Source of the DNA: a virus
Strand: one strand, 5' to 3'
Length of the DNA stretch: 64,000 nt
Virus record (IMG/VR): IMGVR_UViG_3300022905_001540
Coordinates: 22,969 to 86,968 of that record
Under the pieces are notes generated by a model, which made no database searches, was not told the origin of the DNA, and saw nothing but the letters and a program-made list of their open reading frames with translations. Made by a program: the position numbers and the translations under genes. Of this stretch, positions 30,072-38,569 are shown piece after piece; the stretch's first letter is position 1; each line of letters opens with the position of its first letter.

Positions 30072-30911
30072 TTAAAATGCAATCTTTTGTGTGGATTTTC
30101 TCTGGCGCAGCGTTGTCTTCGTGACGGTCTTTGCCGCCAACACGGGAGTTTCGTCTTTGTCTGTCGTGTTTTCGTTGTCTGACATGTTTACTTTGGACGC
30201 AAGTACGAGTATGAGAGCAAATGCGGATATGGCCAACTGTGCTGCGATGGACAAATGCACCAGGGAATTGTCTGTCATGTATAGGGCCACACAGTCCGTG
30301 GCGACGACGGCCGCAATGATGACAGCAATGACACCCGCGTCCAGTGTTGGAGCCATGACAATGATGAGTGGGTCAACAACAAGGTGTGGTGTGGTAAACA
30401 CGCTCCACGATGCTTCTGCGAGAAGAACGCCCGTGTTTAGAAATGCAAAAGGTAGTGCCCAAGAAAAGAGCACACGCAAACGTCGCCCGAGGTAGCTCGT
30501 GAACGCTGGCATTCTCAGGACTTTGTAGATAGACCAACATTGCAGAGCGTCCAATAGCCACAGCAACGCGGCAAGCGCCACGGTGACGACACTGCCCGGA
30601 AGTGTATGTATGCACACGGCTTGTTGCGCGTTGACACACCGCATTGTTGCGATGATGGCAAGCGTGGTGCTTGCGGCGTCAATGGCGGTAGCCACGACCT
30701 GTAAAAAGATGGCGACGCCAAATGCCACTTTACTCATGGCAACCGTACACAAAAGAATAATACCGTAAAAGATGTAGTTGGCCAGTAGTATGTTGGTGGC
30801 TTTGTGCACGGGTATCGAAGAAAACTCACGGGCAATGCGTAGAATAATACTGATGACCACGATGAGAAAAACTCGCAGCCGCACTGTGTTTTGTACCTTG
30901 GCACTGGTCAT
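30072..30911 (-). CDS. Multi-pass membrane protein (about 8 segments)
   Basis: A 279-residue polytopic protein with a basic C-terminal tail (KTTLRQRKSTQKIAF). Hydrophobic helices include RVFLIVVISIILRI, VAFGVAIFLQVVATAIDAAS and GVIAVIIAAVVATDCVALYM. There is no transport or rhodopsin signature. A TATATAAAG box lies 17-25 bases upstream of the ATG. Confidence 0.7.
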   Translation of the reverse strand: MTSAKVQNTVRLRVFLIVVISIILRIAREFSSIPVHKATNILLANYIFYGIILLCTVAMSKVAFGVAIFLQVVATAIDAASTTLAIIATMRCVNAQQAVCIHTLPGSVVTVALAALLWLLDALQCWSIYKVLRMPAFTSYLGRRLRVLFSWALPFAFLNTGVLLAEASWSVFTTPHLVVDPLIIVMAPTLDAGVIAVIIAAVVATDCVALYMTDNSLVHLSIAAQLAISAFALILVLASKVNMSDNENTTDKDETPVLAAKTVTKTTLRQRKSTQKIAF

Positions 30912-30927
30912 TTATGCAGGCGTCCAT

Positions 30928-30936
30928 CTTTATATA
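30928..30936 (-). promoter_or_regulatory. TATA box before the 8-TM protein
   Basis: The minus-strand sequence is TATATAAAG, 17-25 bases before ATG 30911. It overlaps the last codons of the upstream gene at 30930-31127. Confidence 0.6.
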
Positions 30937-31127
30937 TGTCTCGGTGGCACTTGCTTGTGAACGACTGGCAATATATGTTTTGGGTTGTGGGCGTTGATAC
31001 CCAACACGGCAACGATAGCAATGCTGCATACAATGGCGATTATCCACGTGTAGTCGTATGGTATGGCGTCTGTTTTAATCGCGTCACATAAACTCACGTG
31101 TCCCATTGCACATACAGTTCCATTCAT
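30930..31127 (-). CDS. Small single-pass membrane protein (65 aa)
   Basis: ATG at 31125-31127 (MNGTVCAMGHVSLCD), with a potential N-glycosylation site and a short Cys-containing head. One membrane helix follows (WIIAIVCSIAIVAVLGI, about residues 28-44) and then a polar tail. An upstream A/T element (TATTTAAAATAG) lies between this gene and the plus-strand gene at 31211, suggesting a shared promoter. Short length makes it moderately certain. Confidence 0.5.
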   Translation of the reverse strand: MNGTVCAMGHVSLCDAIKTDAIPYDYTWIIAIVCSIAIVAVLGINAHNPKHILPVVHKQVPPRHI

Positions 31128-31210
31128 ATACTCCGACGTACTCTATTTTAAATAGTGTCTATATGATTAGCAAAAGTCGGGTATATGAATCCGCACCATA
31201 TTTACCAAAC

Positions 31211-31648
31211 ATGAGCAAGCGCCCAGCACCCGATGGTGTAGGCCCCGTGAAAAAACCGCGCGTGAAACCGCCACAGTTGACCGGCAAGCGCTCTGGACAG
31301 CCAATATACAAACAGCACGTGGCCAAACGCCACAAAAACAACCGCAGTGACGTAGAAGGACTTGCCACGATGTTTGAGAAACTCGATTTTTGCGACCCGC
31401 GCCAATTTGAAGCGGAGCTGAGTACATTAGAATATACGTATGGACGCGACCAGGATTTTTCAACGTGGTCGGATGCGAATAACTCGGCGATTTTTCGCAA
31501 GGAGGCGCTGCGCATTCGGCGTCTGATGGATTGCGTGGACAAGATGCCGGAGGAAAAGAGACCGGAATACATGCGGCGCCTTCGCGCTCTACAAGCCAGA
31601 ATACAACATTTAAAGAGAAAAGCCATACAAAAAAGTTCTATTCACTAA
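31211..31648 (+). CDS. Basic, NLS-containing 145-aa protein
   Basis: ATG 31211 opens MSKRPAPDGVGPVKKPRVKP, which resembles a bipartite nuclear signal. A helical C-terminus follows (LRIRRLMDCVDKMPEEKRPE, RRLRALQARIQHLKRKAIQK). An earlier in-frame ATG at 31163 is an alternative. The product is likely nuclear and perhaps nucleic-acid binding. No domain is recognised. It ends inside the convergent gene by 11 bases. Confidence 0.65.
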   Translation: MSKRPAPDGVGPVKKPRVKPPQLTGKRSGQPIYKQHVAKRHKNNRSDVEGLATMFEKLDFCDPRQFEAELSTLEYTYGRDQDFSTWSDANNSAIFRKEALRIRRLMDCVDKMPEEKRPEYMRRLRALQARIQHLKRKAIQKSSIH

Positions 31649-32441
31649 AAAATTCATGTACAAATTGCCGCGCGGCGGCGGCGGACGTGGCAGATGTGGG
31701 TATGTTTGTCTCCATGGGCGTAAATTCAATTTGTTTTTCACAGTCGGCGATGTATTGTTTGAATTTGCTTTGGCCCATTGATTTTAACCACGACACGCAT
31801 TCTGCCGGCGCGACTTCGTTGACGCGCTGAAGTACCATAAATTGACCGTGCTCCGAGTTCAATACGAATGGTTGAGCGACGGCCTCCGTGTTTTGTGATT
31901 GGGGCACGGGTTGTGCGATGGGCTGTACCGGTAGTGTTTCGCCGGGATGGTGTGTTTGAAACCACTCCGTCCAGGTTTGGTTGACTTTTTCTAAAGCGTC
32001 TATGTGCTGCTTTTGAGATGCGATTTGTTCAAACAGTAATAGATTTTTCCCACTGTCTTTGTTCGAGTTACGCTGGTGCGTTTGGGTCAGGTTTTGCCGC
32101 TGCAAGTGTTTGAATAGCGTCTCCATGGTCTGTTCGGTGCGTTGGTGCCGCACGCGCTTCCACGAAGAATACCGCGTGTGGTATTCGTCCAAACATTCTT
32201 GAATGCAAGTTTCGGTCCAGTCGGTCAACGACTCAAATGTTCTCACGAAGGGTTGTCCGCCCATCTGTGCGGATTTGTCAAAAATAGACCGCGCTTCTTC
32301 GCCGGGCTTTTGCCAGGTGCAGTGCCAGATGAGACCTCCCTGCGCAACACGACCCGTGAATTTGTTTTTCTTAAAGGTAAAATACAAAACGTCATTTTCA
32401 ACGATAATGCGTGATTGGAGTAACTGCTGCAGTCGTCGCAT
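31638..32441 (-). CDS. Hypothetical 267-aa protein, possible RAMA-type N-terminal domain
   Basis: The start is ATG 32441 (MRRLQQLLQSRIIVENDV). Residues 1-85 have strands VLYFTFKKNKFTGRVAQGGLI-W followed by a 'f.S...W...c' helix (TFESLTDWTETCIQECL). The order recalls RAMA-like domains fused to chromatin or methylation proteins, but the match is loose. Then comes a coiled coil (ASQKQHIDALEKVNQTWTEW), a Pro/Gln-rich linker, and a helical end. The role is unknown. Confidence 0.6.
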   Translation of the reverse strand: MRRLQQLLQSRIIVENDVLYFTFKKNKFTGRVAQGGLIWHCTWQKPGEEARSIFDKSAQMGGQPFVRTFESLTDWTETCIQECLDEYHTRYSSWKRVRHQRTEQTMETLFKHLQRQNLTQTHQRNSNKDSGKNLLLFEQIASQKQHIDALEKVNQTWTEWFQTHHPGETLPVQPIAQPVPQSQNTEAVAQPFVLNSEHGQFMVLQRVNEVAPAECVSWLKSMGQSKFKQYIADCEKQIEFTPMETNIPTSATSAAAARQFVHEFFSE

Positions 32442-32514
32442 CGTGTTGCTATAAAATTGGATTTTGTTTGATGCGTCCCATATGCGTTTCACATTCCCCA
32501 CCGAGTATAAATGA

Positions 32515-32889
32515 ATGTATATTTTAGGCCGAATGACATCATGCGCACTGTGTACCAAATCCCGTGCATGTAGGCACGGACCGCTCTTGCGTACCACTTG
32601 TGGCCATGTATTTCACGCACATTGCCTGAACCGCACGTGGAAAGAGTGGCACATCCCGTGCCCAGTGTGCGGGACAGCGTTGGCAGTGGCACAAATGGAG
32701 ACGGGCGGCGATTGTCGCGTGGGATATATGACCAAAGATGGGTTTTTGATTTGCTACACTGTACAAGGCACTACTTCAAAAATAGTACGCCACAGTACTT
32801 GTTCGCCATGTTGGAGTCGTGATACATCCGGACGTTTAAATAGAAAACCGCGTTTTGCTCTTTTGGAATGCAGCATGTGCGTCGCATAG
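32515..32889 (+). CDS. RING-H2 finger protein
   Basis: A 124-residue protein. The N-terminal RING-H2 reads CALC, then C.H-like CGHVFHAHC, then CPVC (about residues 10-55), giving Cys/His ligands in cross-brace order. The C-terminal half holds more cysteines (CSPCWS, CSMC). The downstream ATG at 32515 is used; an ATG four bases earlier is out of frame. A GAGTATAA element is directly upstream. It is a candidate ubiquitin E3 ligase. Confidence 0.8.
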   Translation: MYILGRMTSCALCTKSRACRHGPLLRTTCGHVFHAHCLNRTWKEWHIPCPVCGTALAVAQMETGGDCRVGYMTKDGFLICYTVQGTTSKIVRHSTCSPCWSRDTSGRLNRKPRFALLECSMCVA

Positions 32890-32930
32890 TTTTAGTATAA
32901 AATGTCGCTGTCGTAAAAAAAAACACAGCC

Positions 32931-33842
32931 ATGCAGCGGATAGAGAATTTCCAGGGGCGAACCAGCCTCTTTATTTTTGATTTGGAATTTATCGGCGATG
33001 TTCGCCGATTGGCCACGTGTCGAATATGGGAGATTGCTGTCTACTCTGTCGCGTCGGGCACGTGGTTTCAAGCTGTCGTGGACCCAGACCCAGCCATGGC
33101 AACGTTTCCACCGCCGCCCATACCCGAACTACCCCAGTTGACCCGTGCCTTTCTGCAGGCACACCACGCCCGTCTTTGGCGCGACGTGTACCAACAGATG
33201 CAAATGTGGGTGCAAACAGTGTGTCCACCGGGACACATTCCGGTATTCATTTCGCACAACACGTTCCGTGCTGACAAACCGATTCTGGAGTTCGAATGTC
33301 ACCGTGTTGGTCTAAAATTGCCGTTTCACTGGTATTTTTTCGACAGTCTGCACTACTCTCGCTATGCCATAAAGCAGAACTCCGGCAACTACTCTCTGAC
33401 GGGACTGTATACGTCATTGTTTGGCGATAAATTCGACAATGCGCACAGGGCGGAAGCCGACGTTCGGGCGTGCCATCGGATTTTACAGCGTTTGACAAAC
33501 TCGACGTTTCAGTTGACCGGACCGATGTATCCAGTATACTCTACGTCGTTGCGGTCTGTGCGTTGGGTTGGCCGCCGTGCAGAATCGGTGTTTTTCGAAG
33601 CCGGCGTGACGTCGCTGGAAAAGCTACTACTGTTGATTCAGGAAAATATGCATGTGGATTTCCTACGGGGAAATACAGACGAAAGACTCAGCGTACAAAA
33701 GACAATTACCACCATCATGGAAACAAAGTTGCCCTACGAAAACATAGAAAACATTCTCAACACGATTTTATGCATTCTCAGGGACAGACCGTTCAGCCAC
33801 GCGTTTGTTCAAAAGGCCCAAGACGTCCTAGTAATGTGTTGA
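32931..33842 (+). CDS. DEDDh 3'-5' exonuclease (DnaQ-like)
   Basis: A 303-residue protein. Exo I is IFDLEF (D17, E19), Exo II is SHNTFRADKPILE (D114) and Exo III is NAHRAEADVRA (H171, D176, H-x4-D), so all four metal and catalytic positions are present. The C-terminal 100 residues (SLRSVRWVGRRAESVFFEAG) resemble a helix-hairpin-helix-like extension that could hold DNA. Possible roles are proofreading, Okazaki or RNA trimming. It is not attached to a polymerase. The convergent next gene overlaps its end by 50 bases. Confidence 0.88.
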   Translation: MQRIENFQGRTSLFIFDLEFIGDVRRLATCRIWEIAVYSVASGTWFQAVVDPDPAMATFPPPPIPELPQLTRAFLQAHHARLWRDVYQQMQMWVQTVCPPGHIPVFISHNTFRADKPILEFECHRVGLKLPFHWYFFDSLHYSRYAIKQNSGNYSLTGLYTSLFGDKFDNAHRAEADVRACHRILQRLTNSTFQLTGPMYPVYSTSLRSVRWVGRRAESVFFEAGVTSLEKLLLLIQENMHVDFLRGNTDERLSVQKTITTIMETKLPYENIENILNTILCILRDRPFSHAFVQKAQDVLVMC

Positions 33843-34185
33843 CGTTATCGACAATCACATCAATTTGTGCCACTGCGGTCGAGTCTTGTTCGTACGTGGT
33901 CTTTAAGTTTTGAAGGCCACCTACAGAGTCGCGAATGTATTCGAGAATGCGGTCTTTGTCTTTGTGTTTGGTTTCGACAAAATGAATGGCCTGTTGGTAC
34001 AGTGTCTGTATTCTGGAAATGTCAGTGCGCCGTGTCTGGGCTGCCCACCAACGTTTGAGCCATGTGGGAACCCAGGAGAGCGGCTGGTGGATTTTGAACA
34101 AGGGTTGTGTCGTATCGAGACGCTCATGACATTGAAGAGAATGTACGACACGCAGGTTGATAAGAGTATTTTCAAAATTGTCCAT
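33793..34185 (-). CDS. Hypothetical 130-aa helical protein
   Basis: ATG 34183-34185 after an A/T-rich AAATAATTAAATGG context. The protein is helical with a Trp-rich stretch (PLSWVPTWLKRWWAAQ) and a long C-terminal helix (AQIDVIVDNVNTLLGRL) that may be a coiled coil. The N-terminus (FENTLINLRVVHSLQC) is amphipathic. No family is recognised. Confidence 0.6.
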   Translation of the reverse strand: MDNFENTLINLRVVHSLQCHERLDTTQPLFKIHQPLSWVPTWLKRWWAAQTRRTDISRIQTLYQQAIHFVETKHKDKDRILEYIRDSVGGLQNLKTTYEQDSTAVAQIDVIVDNVNTLLGRLGPFEQTRG

Positions 34186-34205
34186 TTAATTATTTTTTAA
34201 GTGTA

Positions 34206-34928
34206 TTAAATACCACCCACGCGTATAAAGTAGGGACCCGCGGCCTTATCTTTGCGCGCCTGCAGAGTCGCTGCCACATCATCCTGATTCCAATTGGCAC
34301 CCGCGGACCAGGTCGAACCGTCGCGCATCTTCAATGCGGCGTCGCGCTTACCCTGCAAAATCTCATAGCTACTCTTTGTAAACTTGCACGCGAGGGCCTC
34401 CAAAGGCGCGCAGCGCGTTGGGGGCACGAAATGAATCATCATGCCGCTTTTTTCAACTAACTTGGAATTTGTCGACGCGGCAAGGTCCTTTTTGTACATC
34501 TGTAGCGTCCACGGCGAATCTTCCGTGTCTTCGGCCTCGGTTTCCGTTTCTGTCATGGCCGACGATTCTTCGGTCGCAGTCTGCACCGGGACGGGCGCCT
34601 CGGGTCTAATATTCATGCGCAATCCACTCTTGTAACAAGGCTGCGTGTGTGACACAAATGCGCGATGCGGCGTTGTCGTCTCCGCTTCGGCTTCCGGCTC
34701 GTCGCCCGAAAAACGACGAAACAACGACGGCAACTTTCGACGCACGGGAACACCCTCAGAACGGCGCGCTGCTAACAATGCAGTGCGAAATGCACCGTAC
34801 GCGACAGAATTACGTGGTAAGCACGTCATGTGCTTGGCATTAAAAGCTTCAAAGGTGGGCGGTTCCGCTTTGGTGCGGCGACAGTGGCGCTCGTACATAC
34901 TACAAGATTCTTTCAGTGTCAAAGACAT
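34206..34928 (-). CDS. Hypothetical 240-aa protein with disordered middle
   Basis: An unrecognised protein. A basic, Arg-rich N-terminal half (VPVRRKLPSLFRRFSG) leads to an acidic Ser/Thr/Glu linker (ATEESSAMTETETEAEDTED). A compact C-terminal region follows with YKKDLAASTNSKLVEKSGMM, KSSYEILQGKRDAALKMRDG and VAATLQARKDKAAGPYFIRVG. The end looks like a small folded domain that could bind a partner. A TATAAAATG context precedes the start. Confidence 0.65.
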   Translation of the reverse strand: MSLTLKESCSMYERHCRRTKAEPPTFEAFNAKHMTCLPRNSVAYGAFRTALLAARRSEGVPVRRKLPSLFRRFSGDEPEAEAETTTPHRAFVSHTQPCYKSGLRMNIRPEAPVPVQTATEESSAMTETETEAEDTEDSPWTLQMYKKDLAASTNSKLVEKSGMMIHFVPPTRCAPLEALACKFTKSSYEILQGKRDAALKMRDGSTWSAGANWNQDDVAATLQARKDKAAGPYFIRVGGI

Positions 34929-34952
34929 TTTATAAAATGTAAAGATAACCTT

Positions 34953-35225
34953 TTATACGTTATTTTTTTCAGTTAATCGTACTGCCACAATAGTACCATT
35001 TACACCCCCTCCTTCGCGCGTCATCAACTCACACTCACATTCTCCCATCAAAGAAAACGTCAACTTATCAACAATGTACACGTCATCGCCGATTTTGAGC
35101 GTGTTCCACTCGTCTTGGGCGATTTCGGACGGGTGTTCGTGAAAAAACGATATTATACGGTACGCTTTTCCTTCGATTTCGGCACGCGTACCGGTACAGC
35201 GATTGGGCACGATTCGTTCAGTCAT
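34953..35225 (-). CDS. Hypothetical 90-aa beta-rich protein
   Basis: ATG at 35223-35225. Beta strands (AYRIISFFHEHP, DDVYIVDKLTFSLMG, GTIVAVRLTE) suggest a small BAH- or SH3-like barrel: 'l.iGDdVYI.d' is a phrase often seen in BAH-type domains. This reading is weak. No other clues. Confidence 0.55.
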   Translation of the reverse strand: MTERIVPNRCTGTRAEIEGKAYRIISFFHEHPSEIAQDEWNTLKIGDDVYIVDKLTFSLMGECECELMTREGGGVNGTIVAVRLTEKNNV

Positions 35226-35254
35226 GTTTACATCGCGTCGGACCCCCTTATACC

Positions 35255-36253
35255 TTAAAACCGCAGCATTGCTGGATTCTTATTGAGAGCGCGGCGGCGG
35301 CGGCCGATGACGGGCGCTTCAATCGTCATTTCTTCGTCGTCTTTCTCGTAGTCGACAAGCGTGGCTTCGGACACGTCGTCTTTCTCGGGTGCCTTGCAGA
35401 GGGAAAGGGCTAGAAACATATTGATAAGGTGTACTGCCATCAGGGAGAAGGAGGATACGAGCCACCAGTGGTTGACCGACCAGCGCAAACTCATACATTT
35501 GGCGTTGCATCCCCAGTACCAACAGTAGGCCAGCGACGGCTGGTGCTCTAACATCGCCGAAGGTGCAATGGTCCGGTTATATTTGGTCTGCAGCTGCATG
35601 AGCACCTCCATATTATTAACGACCTTGACTGTCGTGGTTGTGCCATGCGGGTCGCTCAAAAGGGCCGCAATTGCAGTAGGGTCCTCGCGCCACCCATACG
35701 AGTTGTGATTGCTCCAGTCCATGTATGTTTCAATGTCGTGGTCACACATGGGCTCGTATTGCGGGCATTCGAATTGGAAGCGTGTCTTCATTTCGGGCCC
35801 CCAAAACCAAAAACTACATTCACCACCGCTTGGCGACGTGTACATAATTTCATGGTTGGTTGCCTCAAAACGGGCTGTCGGACATCCCGAAAACGGCTGC
35901 GTGTCCGAACACGTCCGTGTCATTTCGTCGCCGAATAAACCCATGTTCCAGGCGCGAATCACGCCACAAGAACCCTCGATGGCCACCAATATGGCAAAAA
36001 ACACGACGGTTTTGCCGAGCACCGACTTGCTGGGGCGAGGCCCGGCGAAAGCCAACACACCCAGAATAAATGTGGCCGCGGACACGGCGCATTCGACGAT
36101 GGCCATGGTGTAGGGCACGTCATCTTCGTCGTGGCCAGACTTGCCTTCCAAATACAGCTCGTTATAAGGAATCAAATAAAAAGACAGAGCGTAGGCCGCG
36201 GTGGCACCGAGACCCACCAGCATGCACAAATATGAAATAGCAGTGACTAACAT
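35255..36253 (-). CDS. Four-span membrane protein with large Cys-rich loop
   Basis: A 332-residue protein. Three membrane segments lie in the first 115 residues (YLCMLVGLGATAAYALSFYL, CAVSAATFILGVLAFAG, VVFFAILVAIEGSCGVI). A loop of about 150 residues follows, with cysteines and a glycosylation-type site (YNRTIAPS). A fourth segment (WWLVSSFSLMAVHLINMFLAL) leads to a basic/acidic tail (GRRRRALNK). The topology is like claudin/tetraspan proteins, but no tetraspanin CCG motif is seen. It is probably an envelope or host-membrane protein. Confidence 0.7.
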   Translation of the reverse strand: MLVTAISYLCMLVGLGATAAYALSFYLIPYNELYLEGKSGHDEDDVPYTMAIVECAVSAATFILGVLAFAGPRPSKSVLGKTVVFFAILVAIEGSCGVIRAWNMGLFGDEMTRTCSDTQPFSGCPTARFEATNHEIMYTSPSGGECSFWFWGPEMKTRFQFECPQYEPMCDHDIETYMDWSNHNSYGWREDPTAIAALLSDPHGTTTTVKVVNNMEVLMQLQTKYNRTIAPSAMLEHQPSLAYCWYWGCNAKCMSLRWSVNHWWLVSSFSLMAVHLINMFLALSLCKAPEKDDVSEATLVDYEKDDEEMTIEAPVIGRRRRALNKNPAMLRF

Positions 36254-36292
36254 CGTGTCATGCCTCTCGGCGTCTTATATATGGTCTTTTGA

Positions 36293-36589
36293 TTAATGGT
36301 TCCTGTGAACACCCGGTCCGACATGAATATCGACCGCACTCCCATGTAGTTTATTATACCCACTAAGTATGACAGATATGAGTTGTGGCAATTCGGCGTG
36401 GACTAACTGCTCGGGCTTTAGTGAGCCAAAGTAACCATTCAGAAACCCCAATACGTCCCCGACGTGGCCTTTATGTGCATGCCGAATGATGTATTGTGAC
36501 ACGTTGTGTACGTCGAGCCGGCTCTGGCCTGCCACCCATTCGAGGAATTGTCCAAGGTCGAATTTTTTGACATGTTGTCGGTACGACAT
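36293..36589 (-). CDS. Hypothetical 98-aa protein
   Basis: I use the internal ATG at 36589 (MSYRQHVKKFDLGQFLEWV), because it has a TATTTAAA element 20-27 bases upstream. An earlier ATG at 36670 would start within a few bases of the divergent gene. The protein is helical (VHNVSQYIIRHAHKGHVGDV, LGFLNGYFGSLKPEQLVHAE). No family is recognised. Confidence 0.55.
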   Translation of the reverse strand: MSYRQHVKKFDLGQFLEWVAGQSRLDVHNVSQYIIRHAHKGHVGDVLGFLNGYFGSLKPEQLVHAELPQLISVILSGYNKLHGSAVDIHVGPGVHRNH

Positions 36590-36608
36590 GCTTCGTGGAC
36601 TGACGGCG

Positions 36609-36626
36609 TTTAAATACGGTATAAGC
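36609..36626. promoter_or_regulatory. Divergent promoter elements (TTTAAATA, GTATAAGC)
   Basis: TTTAAATA at 36609-36616 (reads TATTTAAA on the minus strand, upstream of ATG 36589) and GTATAAGC at 36619-36626 (plus strand, about 50 bases before ATG 36676). They separate two divergently transcribed genes. This favours the shorter minus-strand start. Evidence is positional only. Confidence 0.45.
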
Positions 36627-36675
36627 GGAGCATATGTGGTACGACAACTGAAGTGCTCCGTTTGGGCCATTGAAC

Positions 36676-37800
36676 ATGTTGGCCTTAAAGTCGCGTTTAT
36701 TCTCGGAACTCGATGACCCTATGCAACATGTAAAAGACCGCGGGTTAAGCGACCGTGCGTTTTCTTGCGCCTCGGTGCGCACGTTTGGCGATTTTGCCTT
36801 TCTGCGCGACGAACACGGTGCCGACGCCACGTGTCTGACTGCTCCGTGTCGCGTCCTGTCGGCCATGGTCAATCAACACGACAAAGGAGACAAACACGTG
36901 TTGACCATTGAGCTGGACCCTGCGTGGATTGAAGCTCTTAAGCCCGCTCTCAAGGCGGTCTGTCAGAAAGTATTTGCCACACCGGACGCACTGGCCACGG
37001 CCACGGCGCAAGCGACCGACGTCGATATGTTTTGGCGCACGTGCGCCTTACCCTTCTACAACAATACACTGACCATACGCGAATCGGCGTTCACGAAACG
37101 AGGCCACAGAAAACAATACATAAATATTTTTGATGTTCAACGAAAGGAGAAGACCGGGCGACTGCAAATATATACAGGAGGGCTCGTCGCCGTGTCTCTC
37201 GGATTTTATATGTACGAAAATATGCAAGACGACCAGGTCATGCACGGCATGCGTGCCAAAATCGTGCACGGCATTCAGGTCATAGAAACCGGCGGACCAC
37301 CGCCACTACTCAAACAACCGTGGTCATGGCACGATGTAGACTTTTCCACCATGAAGATGGACACGCACGGCAGCTTTGAAGTGCGCATGCCACCGCTTCG
37401 CGTCGTATCACGCGACGCGAACAGTATCACGCTGGATGTCGAAGACAAACCGGAATTCAAAGCTGCACTCGTGGCGTTCTATACGCTCGCGCAGTGTAAC
37501 TGGTCTGGTAAATATGTTCAGTTGGCGTCGACGGCGCACAAACAGGTTACGCCGGGAGCTCTCGCGATAGTCTGCGCGGCGCCCTCAAAAACCAGCAGCA
37601 ACACGATTGAGTGGTCAGTGCGGAAACTACACTGCCACCGGGCGAAGGCGGCGGGCTCGTCGGTGGCGTGTCGGGCGGCGTTGGGGCAGACGGAGGCTGC
37701 GTCTCGAGGGGAGGCGGCGGTGGTGGTGGGACGTAAGCGACAACACGTCGACACATCGGACACGTCGCCTGGCGCTCAAACCAAAAAGAAATGCAGGTAG
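36676..37800 (+). CDS. Hypothetical 374-aa nuclear-type protein
   Basis: ATG 36676; the upstream TTG is ignored. The protein is mixed alpha/beta with several strands (HVLTIELDPAWIEALKPALK, GRLQIYTGGLVAVSLGFYMY, GSFEVRMPPLRVVSRDANS). It ends in a basic tail (QHVDTSDTSPGAQTKKKC) likely to be a nuclear or DNA-binding patch. I do not recognise the family. The last 254 bases lie antisense to the whole Pro-rich tail of a RING gene. Either the C-terminal 80 residues are unconstrained or both genes really share this stretch. Confidence 0.6.
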   Translation: MLALKSRLFSELDDPMQHVKDRGLSDRAFSCASVRTFGDFAFLRDEHGADATCLTAPCRVLSAMVNQHDKGDKHVLTIELDPAWIEALKPALKAVCQKVFATPDALATATAQATDVDMFWRTCALPFYNNTLTIRESAFTKRGHRKQYINIFDVQRKEKTGRLQIYTGGLVAVSLGFYMYENMQDDQVMHGMRAKIVHGIQVIETGGPPPLLKQPWSWHDVDFSTMKMDTHGSFEVRMPPLRVVSRDANSITLDVEDKPEFKAALVAFYTLAQCNWSGKYVQLASTAHKQVTPGALAIVCAAPSKTSSNTIEWSVRKLHCHRAKAAGSSVACRAALGQTEAASRGEAAVVVGRKRQHVDTSDTSPGAQTKKKCR

Positions 37801-37918
37801 GGTGAAAAGTATGTGCACAGGGGAGTATGGTATATTTGTACAAGGGCTCCCAACAAACGGGACACGTCCCGACATCCTTACACATGGGATTGTCGACACT
37901 TACTTCTAAACGATTCAT
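37547..37918 (-). CDS. RING-H2 protein with proline-rich tail
   Basis: A 123-residue protein. The RING-H2 is CPVC (residues 19-22), CAHTFHPTC and CPMCR (about 51-55), in correct order for zinc binding. A run of prolines and Pro-Thr repeats follows (PPPPPPPLETQPPSAPTPPD), then a Cys-rich end. The ATG at 37916-37918 has TATAAATAAG upstream. It probably acts as an E3 ubiquitin ligase; the Pro-rich tail may dock SH3 or WW partners. Its 3' half overlaps the convergent gene ending at 37800 by 254 bases, the longest antisense overlap in the window. Confidence 0.75.
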   Translation of the reverse strand: MNRLEVSVDNPMCKDVGTCPVCWEPLYKYTILPCAHTFHPTCISFWFERQATCPMCRRVVAYVPPPPPPPLETQPPSAPTPPDTPPTSPPPSPGGSVVSALTTQSCCCWFLRAPRRLSRELPA

Positions 37919-37953
37919 CCAAATTGGAGTGACTACTTATTTATAGTATTTAT

Positions 37954-38538
37954 CTATTTGCCTGCCGCACGAGGCGTGCGGCTAAAGTGGTCCGTAAAAT
38001 ACATATCGTCATCAATGCGCCAGCACGCCAACGTAAACAAACTGACGAAAAGCAAATATTCCGTCACATACCACCAAGAACACACGTCGTCTCCAAACAT
38101 CCACGTCGAACACAGACCCAACAACAGCACCGTCAGCAACCAATGAAACACCCACCACTTGGACCGCTGTTTAAACCGCCAGGGACACGTCTCGGCCAAA
38201 ATAAGAGCGACACCTATCACAATAAGTTCGTCGTGGGTCGCCGATGTATCAAACATCGATATGACAAACGCGAGCGCAAACAAACTAAACGCCGCTACGA
38301 CGCCAAGAATATCCGTGTAATACGACAGGACAACGGCCAAGACGTTACAGGCGATGACAATACCCCGCCACGGGTCCGTGGTGAACGCGCGCGATAACAA
38401 AATAGGCGTCTGGCCGTCGCAGACATCGCCGTAATCGCCGCCTTGTATAGTAGGAATGACAAACATCAAGGCCAACATGGACAACAAAACGAGAAGAACG
38501 ACACCGACCATCCATAAAGAACGTATATGTATGTGCAT
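37954..38538 (-). CDS. Multi-pass membrane protein (6 segments)
   Basis: A 194-residue protein with about six hydrophobic segments (VGVVLLVLLSMLALMFVI, GIVIACNVLAVVLSYYT, LGVVAAFSLFALAFVISMF, VIGVALILAETC, LLTVLLLGLCSTWMF, LLFVSLFTLACW). The C-terminal tail is basic. The loop with CDGQTPILLSRAFT may be lumenal. No family is recognised. Confidence 0.7.
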   Translation of the reverse strand: MHIHIRSLWMVGVVLLVLLSMLALMFVIPTIQGGDYGDVCDGQTPILLSRAFTTDPWRGIVIACNVLAVVLSYYTDILGVVAAFSLFALAFVISMFDTSATHDELIVIGVALILAETCPWRFKQRSKWWVFHWLLTVLLLGLCSTWMFGDDVCSWWYVTEYLLFVSLFTLACWRIDDDMYFTDHFSRTPRAAGK

Positions 38539-38569
38539 TATTATCGTAAAGTCTACATCACTTAAATAG

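Noticed and set aside
30072-30911. Second rhodopsin or GPCR candidate
   Set aside because: About eight hydrophobic segments but no retinal lysine or DRY/NPxxY motif.
35255-36253. Tetraspanin
   Set aside because: Four membrane segments and a Cys-containing large loop, but the loop lacks CCG and PxxC motifs, so only the topology is claimed.
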